DNA of 38,709 bases from Streptomyces sp. AC555_RSS877 (GCF_019049245.1 NZ_JAGMUK010000078.1:1-38709); one strand, 5' to 3'. Shown: positions 25,238-33,861, counted from the first letter of the stretch. Numbers and translations: made by a program. The notes: generated by a model not told the origin, from the letters alone.

Positions 25238-28200
25238 CAGAGTCGCCCTTCCCCGTCTGCTTCTGCGCTGTGGTCCGCCCCGCCGACGGGACGGCAGATG
25301 ATCTCCACCGGAGTGTCCGGGTGCTCGGCGCGGAACTCCTCGATCTCGCGCTGCACGGCGGCCAGTTCGACGGCGAGCAGAGCCTCCAGACTGGTGGAAC
25401 CACCGCCGATGACCCGGCGGGCGGTCCAGGCACGACCGCCGCCCGACGCCTGACCGGGCACCGTGCCCGGCACCTGCTCGCCCCCACTGCCAGGCTCGGC
25501 GTCAGGCTGCGAGGGCACCGGCGGGTTCCCGTGCTCGGTGAGCGGAACCTGCTCCGGGCCCGGGGACGGCGAGACGGGCTCGGCAGGCGGCAACGGAGCC
25601 GTGCGCTCGACCTTCAGCGCGGCGTCCACGACGGCCATCGCGGTCTCGCGCAGCCCGTCGAGCACAGGTACCAGCGGCCGCTCGAACTCGGAGGCCCGCG
25701 CGGCTTCGGCGAGCCGGGTGCAGAGCCGTCCGGCACGGTCGCCCACGCTGTCGTCCCGGCCGCTCAGCCCTCGCACGCTGCCGAGCAGCCGCCAGTCGGT
25801 GGCGTCCAGGGCACGCAGCACCTCCCCGGCGCTGTCCATGGTGTGGGCCAGGTCCCGGTCCGGGGTCTCGTAGGTGAGCGCGGCCAGTTCCTTGACCAGG
25901 CCGGTCGCGTCGGTGCCGTGGCGGCCGAGGCGTGCCAGCAGGCCGGCGGCCTCGCGCAGCATCGCCGTTCGCGACGCAGGGGTGTCGCCGTCGAGGCCGA
26001 GCAGGGCCGCGTGCCGCTCCAGCGCGTTACGCACGCCCGCCACGTTGCTCTCGTACGTCTCCGCCTTGGCACGGACGTCCTCGGCGAGCTTGTTGACGTT
26101 GCGGGTGTACGGGTTGGGCTTGGCTGCCACGCCGAACAGCCGTGCGGCACGCTCGCGGGCGGCCTCGTACTCCTCCTTCTCCGGCTTCGGCTGCGAGCGC
26201 AACGCCCAGCCGGGTCCGATGGCCGAGAGCTCGGGAGCGGCAGTCTCGTGGGCGGAGTAGCGCACCCACGCACGGTCGTCGAGCAGCGCGTAGGCGGCGA
26301 TGAGGAGGCTGGTCGTCTGCCGGTCGAGGCCCGCGTAGCCGAGGTCCTGGTTGTTGGTGATCCAGCTGCGGATGTCCTCCACAGCGAGGTCGCCGCGCTC
26401 CCCGTGCTGGTGCGCCGCCTGGTTGATCCGGCCGCGCCAGTCGGCGCGCAGCACGAGCGGGCCGTCGTGGACCGTGCCCAGCTCCAGCGGTTCCACGATG
26501 CGCTTGACGATGGGCAGGTACGAACTGTCGACCTGCACATGCCCGTCCTGGTCCATGGCCCGGGTGATCCACTCCAGCGCGGTGCGCAGTTCGCCCGGGG
26601 TGACGGCCTTGCGCTGGCCCGAGCGGTCGGGACCGAAGTCGGGGTGCTTCGGGTACAGCGCCCTGAACATCCCGTCGGCGAGGTGCAGCACGTTGTCGGC
26701 GAACGGTTTGCCGCCCTCCGGCTCGGGCCGCGGGAACTGCGGCAGTAGTGAGAGCACATGGCGGCCCTCGACGACCTCGACGGCCTTGGTGCCCTCCTTG
26801 GGCTGGGAGATGCCGTACACCTCGCCGAGCGAGTCGACGAGGGTGGCGGTGAGGGTGTCGCGGCCGACCTCCAGCTGGCGGCGGGCCTTGGCGCGGTCGT
26901 CGGGCGCGTAGTTGCGGGTGAACTCGTCCAGCCGGTTGCGTTCCAGCAGGAAGCCGATCCGCATGAGCTGGCCGAGCTGGGCCCTGCGCTGCTCGGAGAA
27001 GAAGTCGGGCAGCCACACCAGGGTGGGCGCGGTCAGACCGTTGTCCCCCAGCTCCTTGACCCGCTGGTAGTCGTAGCTGGGGAAGCGCCCGTCCTCGTCC
27101 CAGGGGTAGTCGACGACGATGCGAATGTTGCCGGTCTCGGACGGTGTGAACATCTCGTCCGCCAGCTCTCGCGGGTCGCGGACGTTCCCGAACACGAACT
27201 CGACCGTGCGCCGGGTGCCGTGCCAGACGATCTCCTTCTCGGCGACGAGTTGTCCCTCGCGCACGCCGAACAGCTCCCACAGCCGGTCGCGCACCCACAC
27301 CCGGCGCACGCCGCCCTTGTCCTCACCGGCGACGGCCTCCAGCAGCGGCTCGACGTCCAGGTCGGACAGGTGCAGCGAGAACACCGGGTCGGTGTCGCCC
27401 TCGGCGCGCACCTCGGTGGGGAACTTGCCCATCAGGGCCTTCATCCGCTCGATGACCTTGTCACCCGCGGGCACGGTCCGGGAGCGCACGGAGCCGTGGT
27501 TGAGGGCGGCGAGCCGAGCACCGGTCAGCCGGCGCAGCGCCGGGACGTCGGGGGCGAGCGCGGCCAGCAGCAGCGTCTTGACGAACAGGTCGTCGGCCAC
27601 GAAGTCGTCGTGGCCGTCGCTGCCGTATTTGTCCAGCAGGTACTGGCGGGCCTTGGTGTAGAACTTCTCGGCCTGCTCGGCCTCGTGCTTCAGCTGCTCG
27701 GTGAAGGCGGCGCCGGTGTCGTCCACGAGGACGTCCCACAGGTCGCCGAGCGGTACGAGCTTGCCGAGCGGGGCGGTGGCGTTCTTCTCCAGCAACTGCT
27801 GGACCAGCTTCAGACCGCTGCGCTCGCGCTGGAGAGCGCCGGAGAGCGCGACGAGCACGTTCAGCAGGGCGGGCGAGAGCGGGTAGACGGTCCGGAAGTC
27901 GTCCCAGTCGGCACTGGTGGCGCCCTGGTCGTCCAGCAGGATGTCCTTGACCTGCTGGTTCGACCGGTCGATGCCCGCGAAGGCGGTCGCCAGCGCCCCT
28001 TCCTGCCCCGCCCGGGGCTTCAGCACCCGCTCCTTGATGATCTCCGGGAGGTTGCGGTCCTCCAGGTTGACGACGGTGAAGCGCTCCTTCAGGTACTCCA
28101 GCGCCTGCTCCATGTTCTGCACGTCGGAGCCGAGGATGTCCTTGCCGATGAGCTGGGACAGGTCTCGCTGGCGGGAGATGAAGGAGATGATCGGCACCGG

Positions 28201-29187
28201 CCGGTCGGCGTTGCCGGACTCGATCAGCTTGACGAGCTGCTGGATCTGCTCGTTCACCCAGGTGCGGTCCCGCATCCGGGCCTGGAGCCAGAGGATCAGC
28301 TCGTCGAGGAAGAGCACCACACCGTGGTAGCCGAGCGAGCGGGCGTGCTTGCTGATCTCGCTGAGCCCGTCGTCCAGCGGTACGAAGGCGTCCGCGTCGC
28401 CGGACTTTCCGGTCGCGTACGACTTCATGGGGCCGCTGAGCAGGGCGGACACCAGCCGCGTCCGGCGCTCGTCTCCTGCGGGCGCGGCGAAGGCGGCGTT
28501 CAGCTCCTCCCCGGTCCAGGGAGTCGCGGCGACGGCCCCGATGGGTCGCAGTTCCCCGTCGTCGGCCTCGGCCGGGGCGGCACCGATGGGCGTCAGCCCG
28601 TCGTCGGCTGCGGGCGCGGCGGTGGCGGCGGTGGGCAGCAGCCGCACGAACGCCTCGTCGCCGAGCGACTCGCGCAGAGCGCGGGCGTCTGCGAGCAGCG
28701 AGTCCGCCTTGAACACGGCTGGGGTGGGAGCGTCCTCGTGCTCGCTGCGTACCGTCTTGACGTACCCGTCGAGCAGCGCGGAGTCCAGGTTGGCGGCGCC
28801 CACCAAGTGATAGGGCACCATGAGGAACTTCTTCCCCGGCAACCAGTCGTCGTGGTCGGCGATCACCTCACGCAACCGCGGCTTGGCCCTGACGGACGGC
28901 TCGCTGTTGAGCACGGCGTGCAGCACGGTCAGGAAGTGGCTCTTACCGGCGCCGAAGGATCCGTGCAGGTAGGCGGCGTACGACGTGTTCTTGCGCACCG
29001 CGCCGCGCACCAGCCGCAGCGCCTTGTCGAACTCCTTGGCCAGCTGCTCGGTGACCACGTAGTCGGCCACCGAACCGGCGGCGTCGTCGCCGAACCCCTG
29101 GGACAGCGCGACCTTGAAGTCGCCGGCGTGAGCGTCCTCCTTGATGTCGAGGACATCCCTGAGTACGACGTTGCTGCCCTTGGCCAT
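25237..29187 (-). CDS. pglY: PglY, large P-loop ATPase of type 2 BREX
   Basis: 1,316 residues from the ATG at 29187, which has GGGAG seven bases upstream. The frame is open to 29469, but the extension overlaps the RelE gene and is low-complexity. Walker A 'GSFGAGKS' lies at 76-83 in 'AAYLHGSFGAGKSHFLTVLH', and a Walker B 'VVLFLDELILWLQ' has D295-E296. The type 2 BREX counterpart of BrxC, it is a very large AAA-like ATPase with ATP binding shown for the S. coelicolor protein. It heads the operon pglY-pglZ-brxD-brxHI, all with overlapping ends, so the four should be made together. The 190 bases upstream, to the RelE stop, should hold the promoter, but I found no convincing -35/-10. Confidence 0.92.
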   Translation of the reverse strand: MAKGSNVVLRDVLDIKEDAHAGDFKVALSQGFGDDAAGSVADYVVTEQLAKEFDKALRLVRGAVRKNTSYAAYLHGSFGAGKSHFLTVLHAVLNSEPSVRAKPRLREVIADHDDWLPGKKFLMVPYHLVGAANLDSALLDGYVKTVRSEHEDAPTPAVFKADSLLADARALRESLGDEAFVRLLPTAATAAPAADDGLTPIGAAPAEADDGELRPIGAVAATPWTGEELNAAFAAPAGDERRTRLVSALLSGPMKSYATGKSGDADAFVPLDDGLSEISKHARSLGYHGVVLFLDELILWLQARMRDRTWVNEQIQQLVKLIESGNADRPVPIISFISRQRDLSQLIGKDILGSDVQNMEQALEYLKERFTVVNLEDRNLPEIIKERVLKPRAGQEGALATAFAGIDRSNQQVKDILLDDQGATSADWDDFRTVYPLSPALLNVLVALSGALQRERSGLKLVQQLLEKNATAPLGKLVPLGDLWDVLVDDTGAAFTEQLKHEAEQAEKFYTKARQYLLDKYGSDGHDDFVADDLFVKTLLLAALAPDVPALRRLTGARLAALNHGSVRSRTVPAGDKVIERMKALMGKFPTEVRAEGDTDPVFSLHLSDLDVEPLLEAVAGEDKGGVRRVWVRDRLWELFGVREGQLVAEKEIVWHGTRRTVEFVFGNVRDPRELADEMFTPSETGNIRIVVDYPWDEDGRFPSYDYQRVKELGDNGLTAPTLVWLPDFFSEQRRAQLGQLMRIGFLLERNRLDEFTRNYAPDDRAKARRQLEVGRDTLTATLVDSLGEVYGISQPKEGTKAVEVVEGRHVLSLLPQFPRPEPEGGKPFADNVLHLADGMFRALYPKHPDFGPDRSGQRKAVTPGELRTALEWITRAMDQDGHVQVDSSYLPIVKRIVEPLELGTVHDGPLVLRADWRGRINQAAHQHGERGDLAVEDIRSWITNNQDLGYAGLDRQTTSLLIAAYALLDDRAWVRYSAHETAAPELSAIGPGWALRSQPKPEKEEYEAARERAARLFGVAAKPNPYTRNVNKLAEDVRAKAETYESNVAGVRNALERHAALLGLDGDTPASRTAMLREAAGLLARLGRHGTDATGLVKELAALTYETPDRDLAHTMDSAGEVLRALDATDWRLLGSVRGLSGRDDSVGDRAGRLCTRLAEAARASEFERPLVPVLDGLRETAMAVVDAALKVERTAPLPPAEPVSPSPGPEQVPLTEHGNPPVPSQPDAEPGSGGEQVPGTVPGQASGGGRAWTARRVIGGGSTSLEALLAVELAAVQREIEEFRAEHPDTPVEIICRPVGGADHSAEADGEGRL

Positions 29188-29377
29188 CGACCGCTCCCGC
29201 TTTCCCCGCCCGCGTCCTGCTCGGCGGAGCCCGGCATACCCGGTCGGCTCCGCACACAACCCCTCCATCCTGCCAGTTAGGGCGGGCGGGGGAGGTGGGG
29301 TGTGCGGGACCGGGGCGACTATGGGGGCATGCCGGGCCGAGGGGTGTGCTCGGCCGAGCGGACGCTGTCCGGCGCCG

Positions 29378-29656
29378 TCAGGTGTCGTAGACGGTGGACC
29401 GGTGTCCGACGTGGACCACCCACACCACCAGTTCCCCGTTGTCGATCGTGTAGATGACGCGGTAGTCACCGACGCGCAGACGGCGCCGGTCCGGCCGGGA
29501 CACGAGCGCGGTGGTGTGGAAGCCGAGCGGGTCGGTCTCCAGCTCCGTCAGCTTGGCGAGGATGCGGAGCGCCGCGTCCCTGGGGATCTTGCGCAGCTCG
29601 GCCCGGGCCTCCGGCCGGAAGACGGTGCGGTACTCACTCCCGCAGTGCTCATTCAC
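29378..29656 (-). CDS. RelE/ParE-family toxin
   Basis: 92 residues. Motifs typical of RelE-fold mRNA interferases are visible: 'FRPEARAELRKIPRDAALRILAKLTELETDPLG' and the C-terminal strands 'RLRVGDYRVIYTIDNGELVVWVVHVGHRSTVY', including 'RVGDYRVIY' and the final His-Arg-x-x-x-Tyr. It starts inside the antitoxin gene (8-base overlap), so it is the second gene of a Phd/RelE operon. It probably cuts mRNA at the ribosome when free of antitoxin. Confidence 0.92.
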   Translation of the reverse strand: MNEHCGSEYRTVFRPEARAELRKIPRDAALRILAKLTELETDPLGFHTTALVSRPDRRRLRVGDYRVIYTIDNGELVVWVVHVGHRSTVYDT

Positions 29657-29915
29657 TGCGTGCCAGCGTCTCCCTCATGACGTCCTCGATCGGGACGCCG
29701 GCCGCCGGGCTCGCCATACGCTCGTCGATGATCCGGTTGATCTCTCGCTCTTCCCACTCCTGGTACCTGCGCAGGACCTCGATCGACACGACGGCGGCGA
29801 CCTGCTTGCCCCGTCGGGTGATGACCGTGGGGGTGTCGTCCCGGTCGGCCCGTTCGACGACCTCGGCCAGGTGGGCGCGCACGTCACGGATGGACTCTAT
29901 GGGCATCTGGGTCAT
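29649..29915 (-). CDS. Phd/YefM-family antitoxin
   Basis: 88 residues from the ATG at 29915 (MTQMPIESIRDVRAHL). The frame is open much further upstream but there runs opposite the toxin gene at 30060. The N-terminal fold 'SIRDVRAHLAEVVERADRDDTPTVITRRGKQVAAVVSIEVLRRYQEWEE' is the Phd/YefM DNA-binding domain, followed by an acidic helical tail that would bind the RelE partner. It should neutralise the toxin and autorepress through the TGTACA palindrome just upstream. Confidence 0.93.
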   Translation of the reverse strand: MTQMPIESIRDVRAHLAEVVERADRDDTPTVITRRGKQVAAVVSIEVLRRYQEWEEREINRIIDERMASPAAGVPIEDVMRETLARSE

Positions 29916-29922
29916 GCGCCCA

Positions 29923-29951
29923 AGAGTACCGAGTGTGCCATGTGTACACAA
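29923..29951 (-). promoter_or_regulatory. Promoter and YefM-type operator of the Phd/RelE operon
   Basis: On the minus strand TTGTGT (29951-29946), a 17-base spacer and TACTCT (29928-29923) precede the antitoxin ATG by eight bases. The perfect palindrome TGTGTACACA (29941-29950) overlaps the -35 and carries the TGTACA core known for YefM operators. Confidence 0.7.
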
Positions 29952-30059
29952 TCCTGGTGACCCGCTCAGCAGTACCCACCCCGCGCCCAACCAAAGACCG
30001 CCCGCGCAGCAACCCTTGGCCAGAACCGCATTGCGGATGCAACGCGCCGATTGATACAG

Positions 30060-32741
30060 ATGATCGAGACGGTGACTTGTGGGAGCAGGGGGGCGTGGGA
30101 CGGCGTGCTCAAGCCGGGGGAGATACCGCAGTACACGGGCAACCTGGACCAACTGGAGACCGACCACGCGGACCTGAAGAAGGACGCGGCCAACGTCCGC
30201 AGGACCGGCGAGGACGTCCACTCCCGGTTCCAGGGCCTGTCGGCGTACTACACCGCCCCCGAGGCAGAACAGCTCTTCGCGACGACGAAGCCGGTCAAGG
30301 ACCGCGCGGACGCGTTCGCCGACGACCTCGAGACGGTGTCCTCCGCCCTGTCGTCGTACGCGACGGAGATCCGCCCCCTCGTCGACAAGCTGAAGCAGCT
30401 GAAGACGGACGCGACCACGTTCGTCTCGTCGGTCAAGGACGACGACGAGTGGGAGTACGACGAGGAGAAGGTCGACAAGCACAACCAGATCCGCGACGAG
30501 ATCACCGCGACGGTGGCGGCGTTCTGGGCAGCCGAGCGAACCGCTCACAACAAGATCACCGCGCTGTGGGGCGGCACGCAGATGGTCGCCGGGGACGGCT
30601 CGGACCGCAAGGACCAGTACGGCTTCGCGGCCGACGACATGAAGAACGCCAAGGTGCCCTGGGGCGACCCGGTGGAGGAGAAGCACCACTGGTACGAGGT
30701 CGGCCACTGGGTGAAGTCGTTCGTGTGGGACGGCCTGATCGTCGACGGCGTCTGGGGCACCCTCAAGGGCCTCGGCACCCTGGTCGGGTTCGGCGGCTGG
30801 GACGCGATGGGCCAGGCATGGAAGGGCCTCGCGCAGCTCGCCACCGGCCTGACCATCAGCATGATGCCGGGCGCGCAGGTGCTGTTCTGGGGGCTGCCTG
30901 ACGACAAACTACCCGCGTGGCTGCGTGATTCACGCACCGCGATGAAGGAGACCGGCAAGGCCCTGCTGGCGTGGGACGAGTGGGGCAAGAACCCCGCCCG
31001 CGCGGCCGGAGCGGTCACCTTCAACGTTCTGACAACCGTCTTCACCGGTGGTGCCGGCGCCGGTGTATCGGGCGCCGGCAAGGCCGGTGCGGCCGCCAAG
31101 GTCCTGTCGGCAGCCGGGAAGACGGCCCGGGTCATCGACCCGATGACCTACATCGCCAAGGGCGCCGGCGCGGGCCTGTCGAAGATCGGCGACATCAGCG
31201 CGGCGTTGAAGGGCGTCGGCAACATCGACATCCCCGCCCTCCCGGACAACGCCATCACCCTGCCCGAGGGCGCGGTCAAGCTGCCCGACGGCACGGTGAA
31301 CCTCCCCGAGGGCGCGGCGATCCCGGACGGCGCGACCCGGCTGCCCGACGGCAACGTCCAACTCCCGTACGACACCCCGGTTCTTCCCCCGGGCACGACC
31401 AAGCTCCCCAGCGTGGACGGCTCCCCGGCCCACTACATGGACGGCGACGGCAACCTCCTCGACCAGCACGGCAACGTGGTCGACAACGTCGACAGCGCGC
31501 CGACCGACGTCGTCGACAAGCCCGCCTCCGGCACCCCGGCTGAAGGCGCGGACGTGCCCCGCGTGGACTCCCCGGCCAAGGAACCGGCGCTGGTGGGCGC
31601 AGGCGCTCACACCGCTGAGCAGGCAGGCCAGAACATCCGCCTGGGCAATAGCGCGGGCAACAACCTCGGCGACGTCGGCCGCGTAGGCGACAACGCTGCG
31701 GTTCACGCAGGTGGAGACAGCGTCCCGACAGTGCAGGCCGGAGGCGACGGAGTGCCCGGCGGACGCGCGGGCGACCTGCCGGGCGGAAGCGCAGCCGGCC
31801 ACGTCCCCGGCGGCACGGCGGACCATCTCCCGGGCGGCCGAGCAGACGACCTCACCAGGGGGCCCTCCGCGAGCTACGAACCGCCAAGCGGACCGCGAGA
31901 CCCGTCGCCGTCACACGCCGACGACGGCACAACGCCGAACAGTCACGCTGATGATGGAGCCCACCACGGTGGCAGCCACGAACCGGCCGGCGGTTCCGCC
32001 GACGAGGGAACGCCCCCAGCCGGCCACGCGGACGACGCAGCGCACAACGAAATCGGCCACGACGCAGCTTCCTCGCATGGCATGGAGGGCCCCTCGAATC
32101 TCGATGACCTACGGCTCGACGACAACCCCCTGCCGCCTCCTGGGCCTGGTGAAAAGATCCTTGGCGATTTGCCGGAGAACCGAGTGGGGCGCACAGAAGA
32201 CGGCCTCATTTCCCACGTTGACGGGCGACCAGTTACCGAATTCCTGGACCAACTTTCTCATCAGCGCGCTTTGACATATCTGGAGGCGAAGGAAGCTGGT
32301 ACCTTCCCTCGCGCCCAGGTGGGGGCGTGTGCAGGATCCGTAGTCGACCTGCGCACCGGGCGCGTGGTCGAGGGAATCAACGGACCCAAGGGTGCGGCTG
32401 GGCTGATCCCAATGGAGCGTTTGCACCCGACGCTGTTGGAACGCTACGAACAGATCGCGGACGCGCCACCACACCGCGCGCCGATCCTTGCTCACGCCGA
32501 GATCAAGGCAACGAACGAGCTGCTGTGGGCACGTCGGGAACTCGGGCTCCCGGACGACGCTGCCGCCCTGCGCGAGATGCAAGCGTCAGTGCAACTTCCC
32601 TTCCTGCCTCACCTGGAGACAGGGGTGCGCCCTCGACCCGCGCCCTTCTGTGGCAACTGCAATCATATGCTTGACGGTATGCCCAGTAGTCATGGGCGCT
32701 ACCTGAAGGACCCGCCCGGACCAGAGAACTGGATTCCCTGA
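30060..32741 (+). CDS. Polymorphic toxin: WXG100-like N terminus, repeat linker, YwqJ-type deaminase tip
   Basis: 893 residues if started at the ATG at 30060. No strong ribosome-binding site is seen, and GTG 30072 or 30105 are alternatives. The N-terminal ~180 residues ('VLKPGEIPQYTGNLDQLETDH' onwards) are a helical WXG100/LXG-like export region, suggesting type VII secretion. A hydrophobic stretch follows (about 225-320). Next are LPxG repeats ('LPEGAVKLPDGTVNLPEG') and a Gly/Asp/His-rich linker. The last ~150 residues form a YwqJ-like deaminase: 'ACAGSVVDLRTGRVV', HAE (812-814) in 'HAEIKATNELLW', and the Cys pair C864/C867 in 'PFCGNCNHML'. This would be a zinc-dependent nucleic-acid-base deaminase toxin. 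The immunity gene overlaps its stop (TGATG). Confidence 0.85.
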   Translation: MIETVTCGSRGAWDGVLKPGEIPQYTGNLDQLETDHADLKKDAANVRRTGEDVHSRFQGLSAYYTAPEAEQLFATTKPVKDRADAFADDLETVSSALSSYATEIRPLVDKLKQLKTDATTFVSSVKDDDEWEYDEEKVDKHNQIRDEITATVAAFWAAERTAHNKITALWGGTQMVAGDGSDRKDQYGFAADDMKNAKVPWGDPVEEKHHWYEVGHWVKSFVWDGLIVDGVWGTLKGLGTLVGFGGWDAMGQAWKGLAQLATGLTISMMPGAQVLFWGLPDDKLPAWLRDSRTAMKETGKALLAWDEWGKNPARAAGAVTFNVLTTVFTGGAGAGVSGAGKAGAAAKVLSAAGKTARVIDPMTYIAKGAGAGLSKIGDISAALKGVGNIDIPALPDNAITLPEGAVKLPDGTVNLPEGAAIPDGATRLPDGNVQLPYDTPVLPPGTTKLPSVDGSPAHYMDGDGNLLDQHGNVVDNVDSAPTDVVDKPASGTPAEGADVPRVDSPAKEPALVGAGAHTAEQAGQNIRLGNSAGNNLGDVGRVGDNAAVHAGGDSVPTVQAGGDGVPGGRAGDLPGGSAAGHVPGGTADHLPGGRADDLTRGPSASYEPPSGPRDPSPSHADDGTTPNSHADDGAHHGGSHEPAGGSADEGTPPAGHADDAAHNEIGHDAASSHGMEGPSNLDDLRLDDNPLPPPGPGEKILGDLPENRVGRTEDGLISHVDGRPVTEFLDQLSHQRALTYLEAKEAGTFPRAQVGACAGSVVDLRTGRVVEGINGPKGAAGLIPMERLHPTLLERYEQIADAPPHRAPILAHAEIKATNELLWARRELGLPDDAAALREMQASVQLPFLPHLETGVRPRPAPFCGNCNHMLDGMPSSHGRYLKDPPGPENWIP

Positions 32742-33109
32742 TGAATCTGCATCGAATTGATATCGATGACCCAGACGTGACCATGGACGACGGAGAGCGT
32801 CTTTATTATCAGGGAATCCCCTTCGACGGAGAAGCCGTCGAATACCAGCGCGGTGCACTCGTCAGCCTCATCACGTACAAGGATGGTGTTGAAGATGGCC
32901 CCGTCCGCGAGTGGTACATGGATGGCACTCTGAGGTCGGATGGGGTCATGCGTGACGGGTTTCCTGCTGGCGAGTTCCAACGATGGCATCCGAACGGCAG
33001 ACTCGCGGCACGAACCATCATGAGCGACAACGGGTTGCGGCAGCTGGCGCAGTTCGAATGGGATGAGGAGGGCAGCCTGACGAAGGAGTGGCACGCGGAG
33101 CGCGACTGA
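32741..33109 (+). CDS. YwqK-family antitoxin (MORN-like repeats)
   Basis: 122 residues. It begins at the ATG overlapping the toxin stop, so translation is coupled. It contains repeats of the MORN-variant type 'LITYKDGVEDGPVREWYMDGTLRSDGVMRDGFPAGEFQRWHPNGRLA', the hallmark of YwqK-like proteins. In Bacillus subtilis ywqK is the antitoxin for the YwqJ deaminase toxin, and this pair repeats that arrangement. It is predicted to be cytoplasmic and to bind the deaminase tip. Its base composition is less GC-rich than the upstream half of the toxin gene. Confidence 0.85.
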   Translation: MNLHRIDIDDPDVTMDDGERLYYQGIPFDGEAVEYQRGALVSLITYKDGVEDGPVREWYMDGTLRSDGVMRDGFPAGEFQRWHPNGRLAARTIMSDNGLRQLAQFEWDEEGSLTKEWHAERD

Positions 33110-33330
33110 TGGCAAGCACATAAAGGAGCAGATCCACAAGGATGTCGCTCTTCGGCGAATGAATCCCGGATACGATCCGGTGGTCTTTCACACACGCCGG
33201 CCCATCCGGCGAGCTGCGCGCCTACCTCGAGAAAGCGAAAATCATATTTCTCGAATACGGCCCCACGCCGGAGAAGGACCATTGGGATCCGCCAACCAAG
33301 AAGAAGCAGAATCCTTCTTGGTCAACTGGA
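33108..33330 (+). pseudogene. Orphan toxin-tip remnant, frameshifted
   Basis: Right after the YwqK stop, one frame encodes 'DGKHIKEQIHKDVALRRM' and 'NPGYDPVVFHT' up to about 33193. From 33196 the next frame continues with 'AGPSGELRAYLEKAKIIFLE', 'YGPTPEKDHWDPPTKKKQ' and 'NPSWSTG'. Both have protein-like composition and join if one base is removed (or two added) near 33193-33196. There is no plausible start in the first frame. This looks like the C-terminal part of a second toxin, kept as an orphan module without an export domain and then broken. I do not recognise the toxin family. Confidence 0.55.
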
Positions 33331-33861
33331 ATGCTGAGAATCGTGCAGAACCAGATGCCGGACTGGGCGGCCGCCCAGGCGCAGGAGTGGGCCGAGGGCG
33401 CCCATCGCAACGCCGCTGGGCTCGCGTCCACGCTCGGGCTGACACCGGAGCGGTATGCGGAGGACCCTTTGCGCCTGCTTCCCGGCCTGCAGAGCTACGT
33501 CGATCGCCTTCCGTTGGGCGAGTTCGAGCAGTCTGACTGGATCGGGCTGCACACAGACCTGACCTCCTATCTCGGAGATCTGCTCGTGCGCCGACACGGG
33601 GCGACTTGGGTCAAGGTCGACGATTCGAGTTCGCCGGCCGGATACCGGTACGTCGTCGAAGCAACAGGTCTGGACGGAAAAACGCACCGAGTTGAGCCTT
33701 ACGACGTGGTGATGGAGGAATTCGAAAATCTCCCGATCGAGATCGGTCGGATGATTGCGAATTCCGAGGCAGTATTGAACCTGACGCCGATCGTGGATGA
33801 GGAATCTCTCGGAGATGTCTCCCTGGAAGACCTTATGGGTGAGTCCGGCGAACGACACTAG
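33331..33861 (+). CDS. Hypothetical protein, probable immunity protein of the orphan cassette
   Basis: 176 residues from the ATG at 33331. An ATG at 33355 (MPDWAAAQ) is also possible, and neither has a good ribosome-binding site. The same frame is open upstream into the toxin-tip remnant, so the real start is unsure. It is an acidic, soluble protein with no signal peptide ('RYAEDPLRLLPGLQSYVDRLPLGEFEQSDWIGLHTDLTSYLGDLLVRRHGATW'; 'RVEPYDVVMEEFENLPIEIGRMI'). Position directly after a toxin-tip fragment suggests immunity, but no named family is recognised. Its stop overlaps that of the convergent minus-strand gene. Confidence 0.6.
   Translation: MLRIVQNQMPDWAAAQAQEWAEGAHRNAAGLASTLGLTPERYAEDPLRLLPGLQSYVDRLPLGEFEQSDWIGLHTDLTSYLGDLLVRRHGATWVKVDDSSSPAGYRYVVEATGLDGKTHRVEPYDVVMEEFENLPIEIGRMIANSEAVLNLTPIVDEESLGDVSLEDLMGESGERH

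Noticed and set aside
18932..29187. DISARM or another defence system instead of BREX
   Set aside because: DISARM needs DrmA, DrmB (DUF1998) and DrmC (phospholipase D). None of these motifs is seen, whereas a PglZ domain and a BrxD ATPase are.
24017..29280. Long + strand frames opposite pglZ and pglY (478, 506 and 840 codons)
   Set aside because: Composition is typical of complementary-strand shadows in high-GC DNA, while the minus-strand frames contain Walker and PglZ motifs with coupled starts and stops.
33109..33123. Start codon at 33109 overlapping the YwqK stop
   Set aside because: That frame hits a stop after four codons (ATG GCA AGC ACA TAA), so it does not begin a gene.
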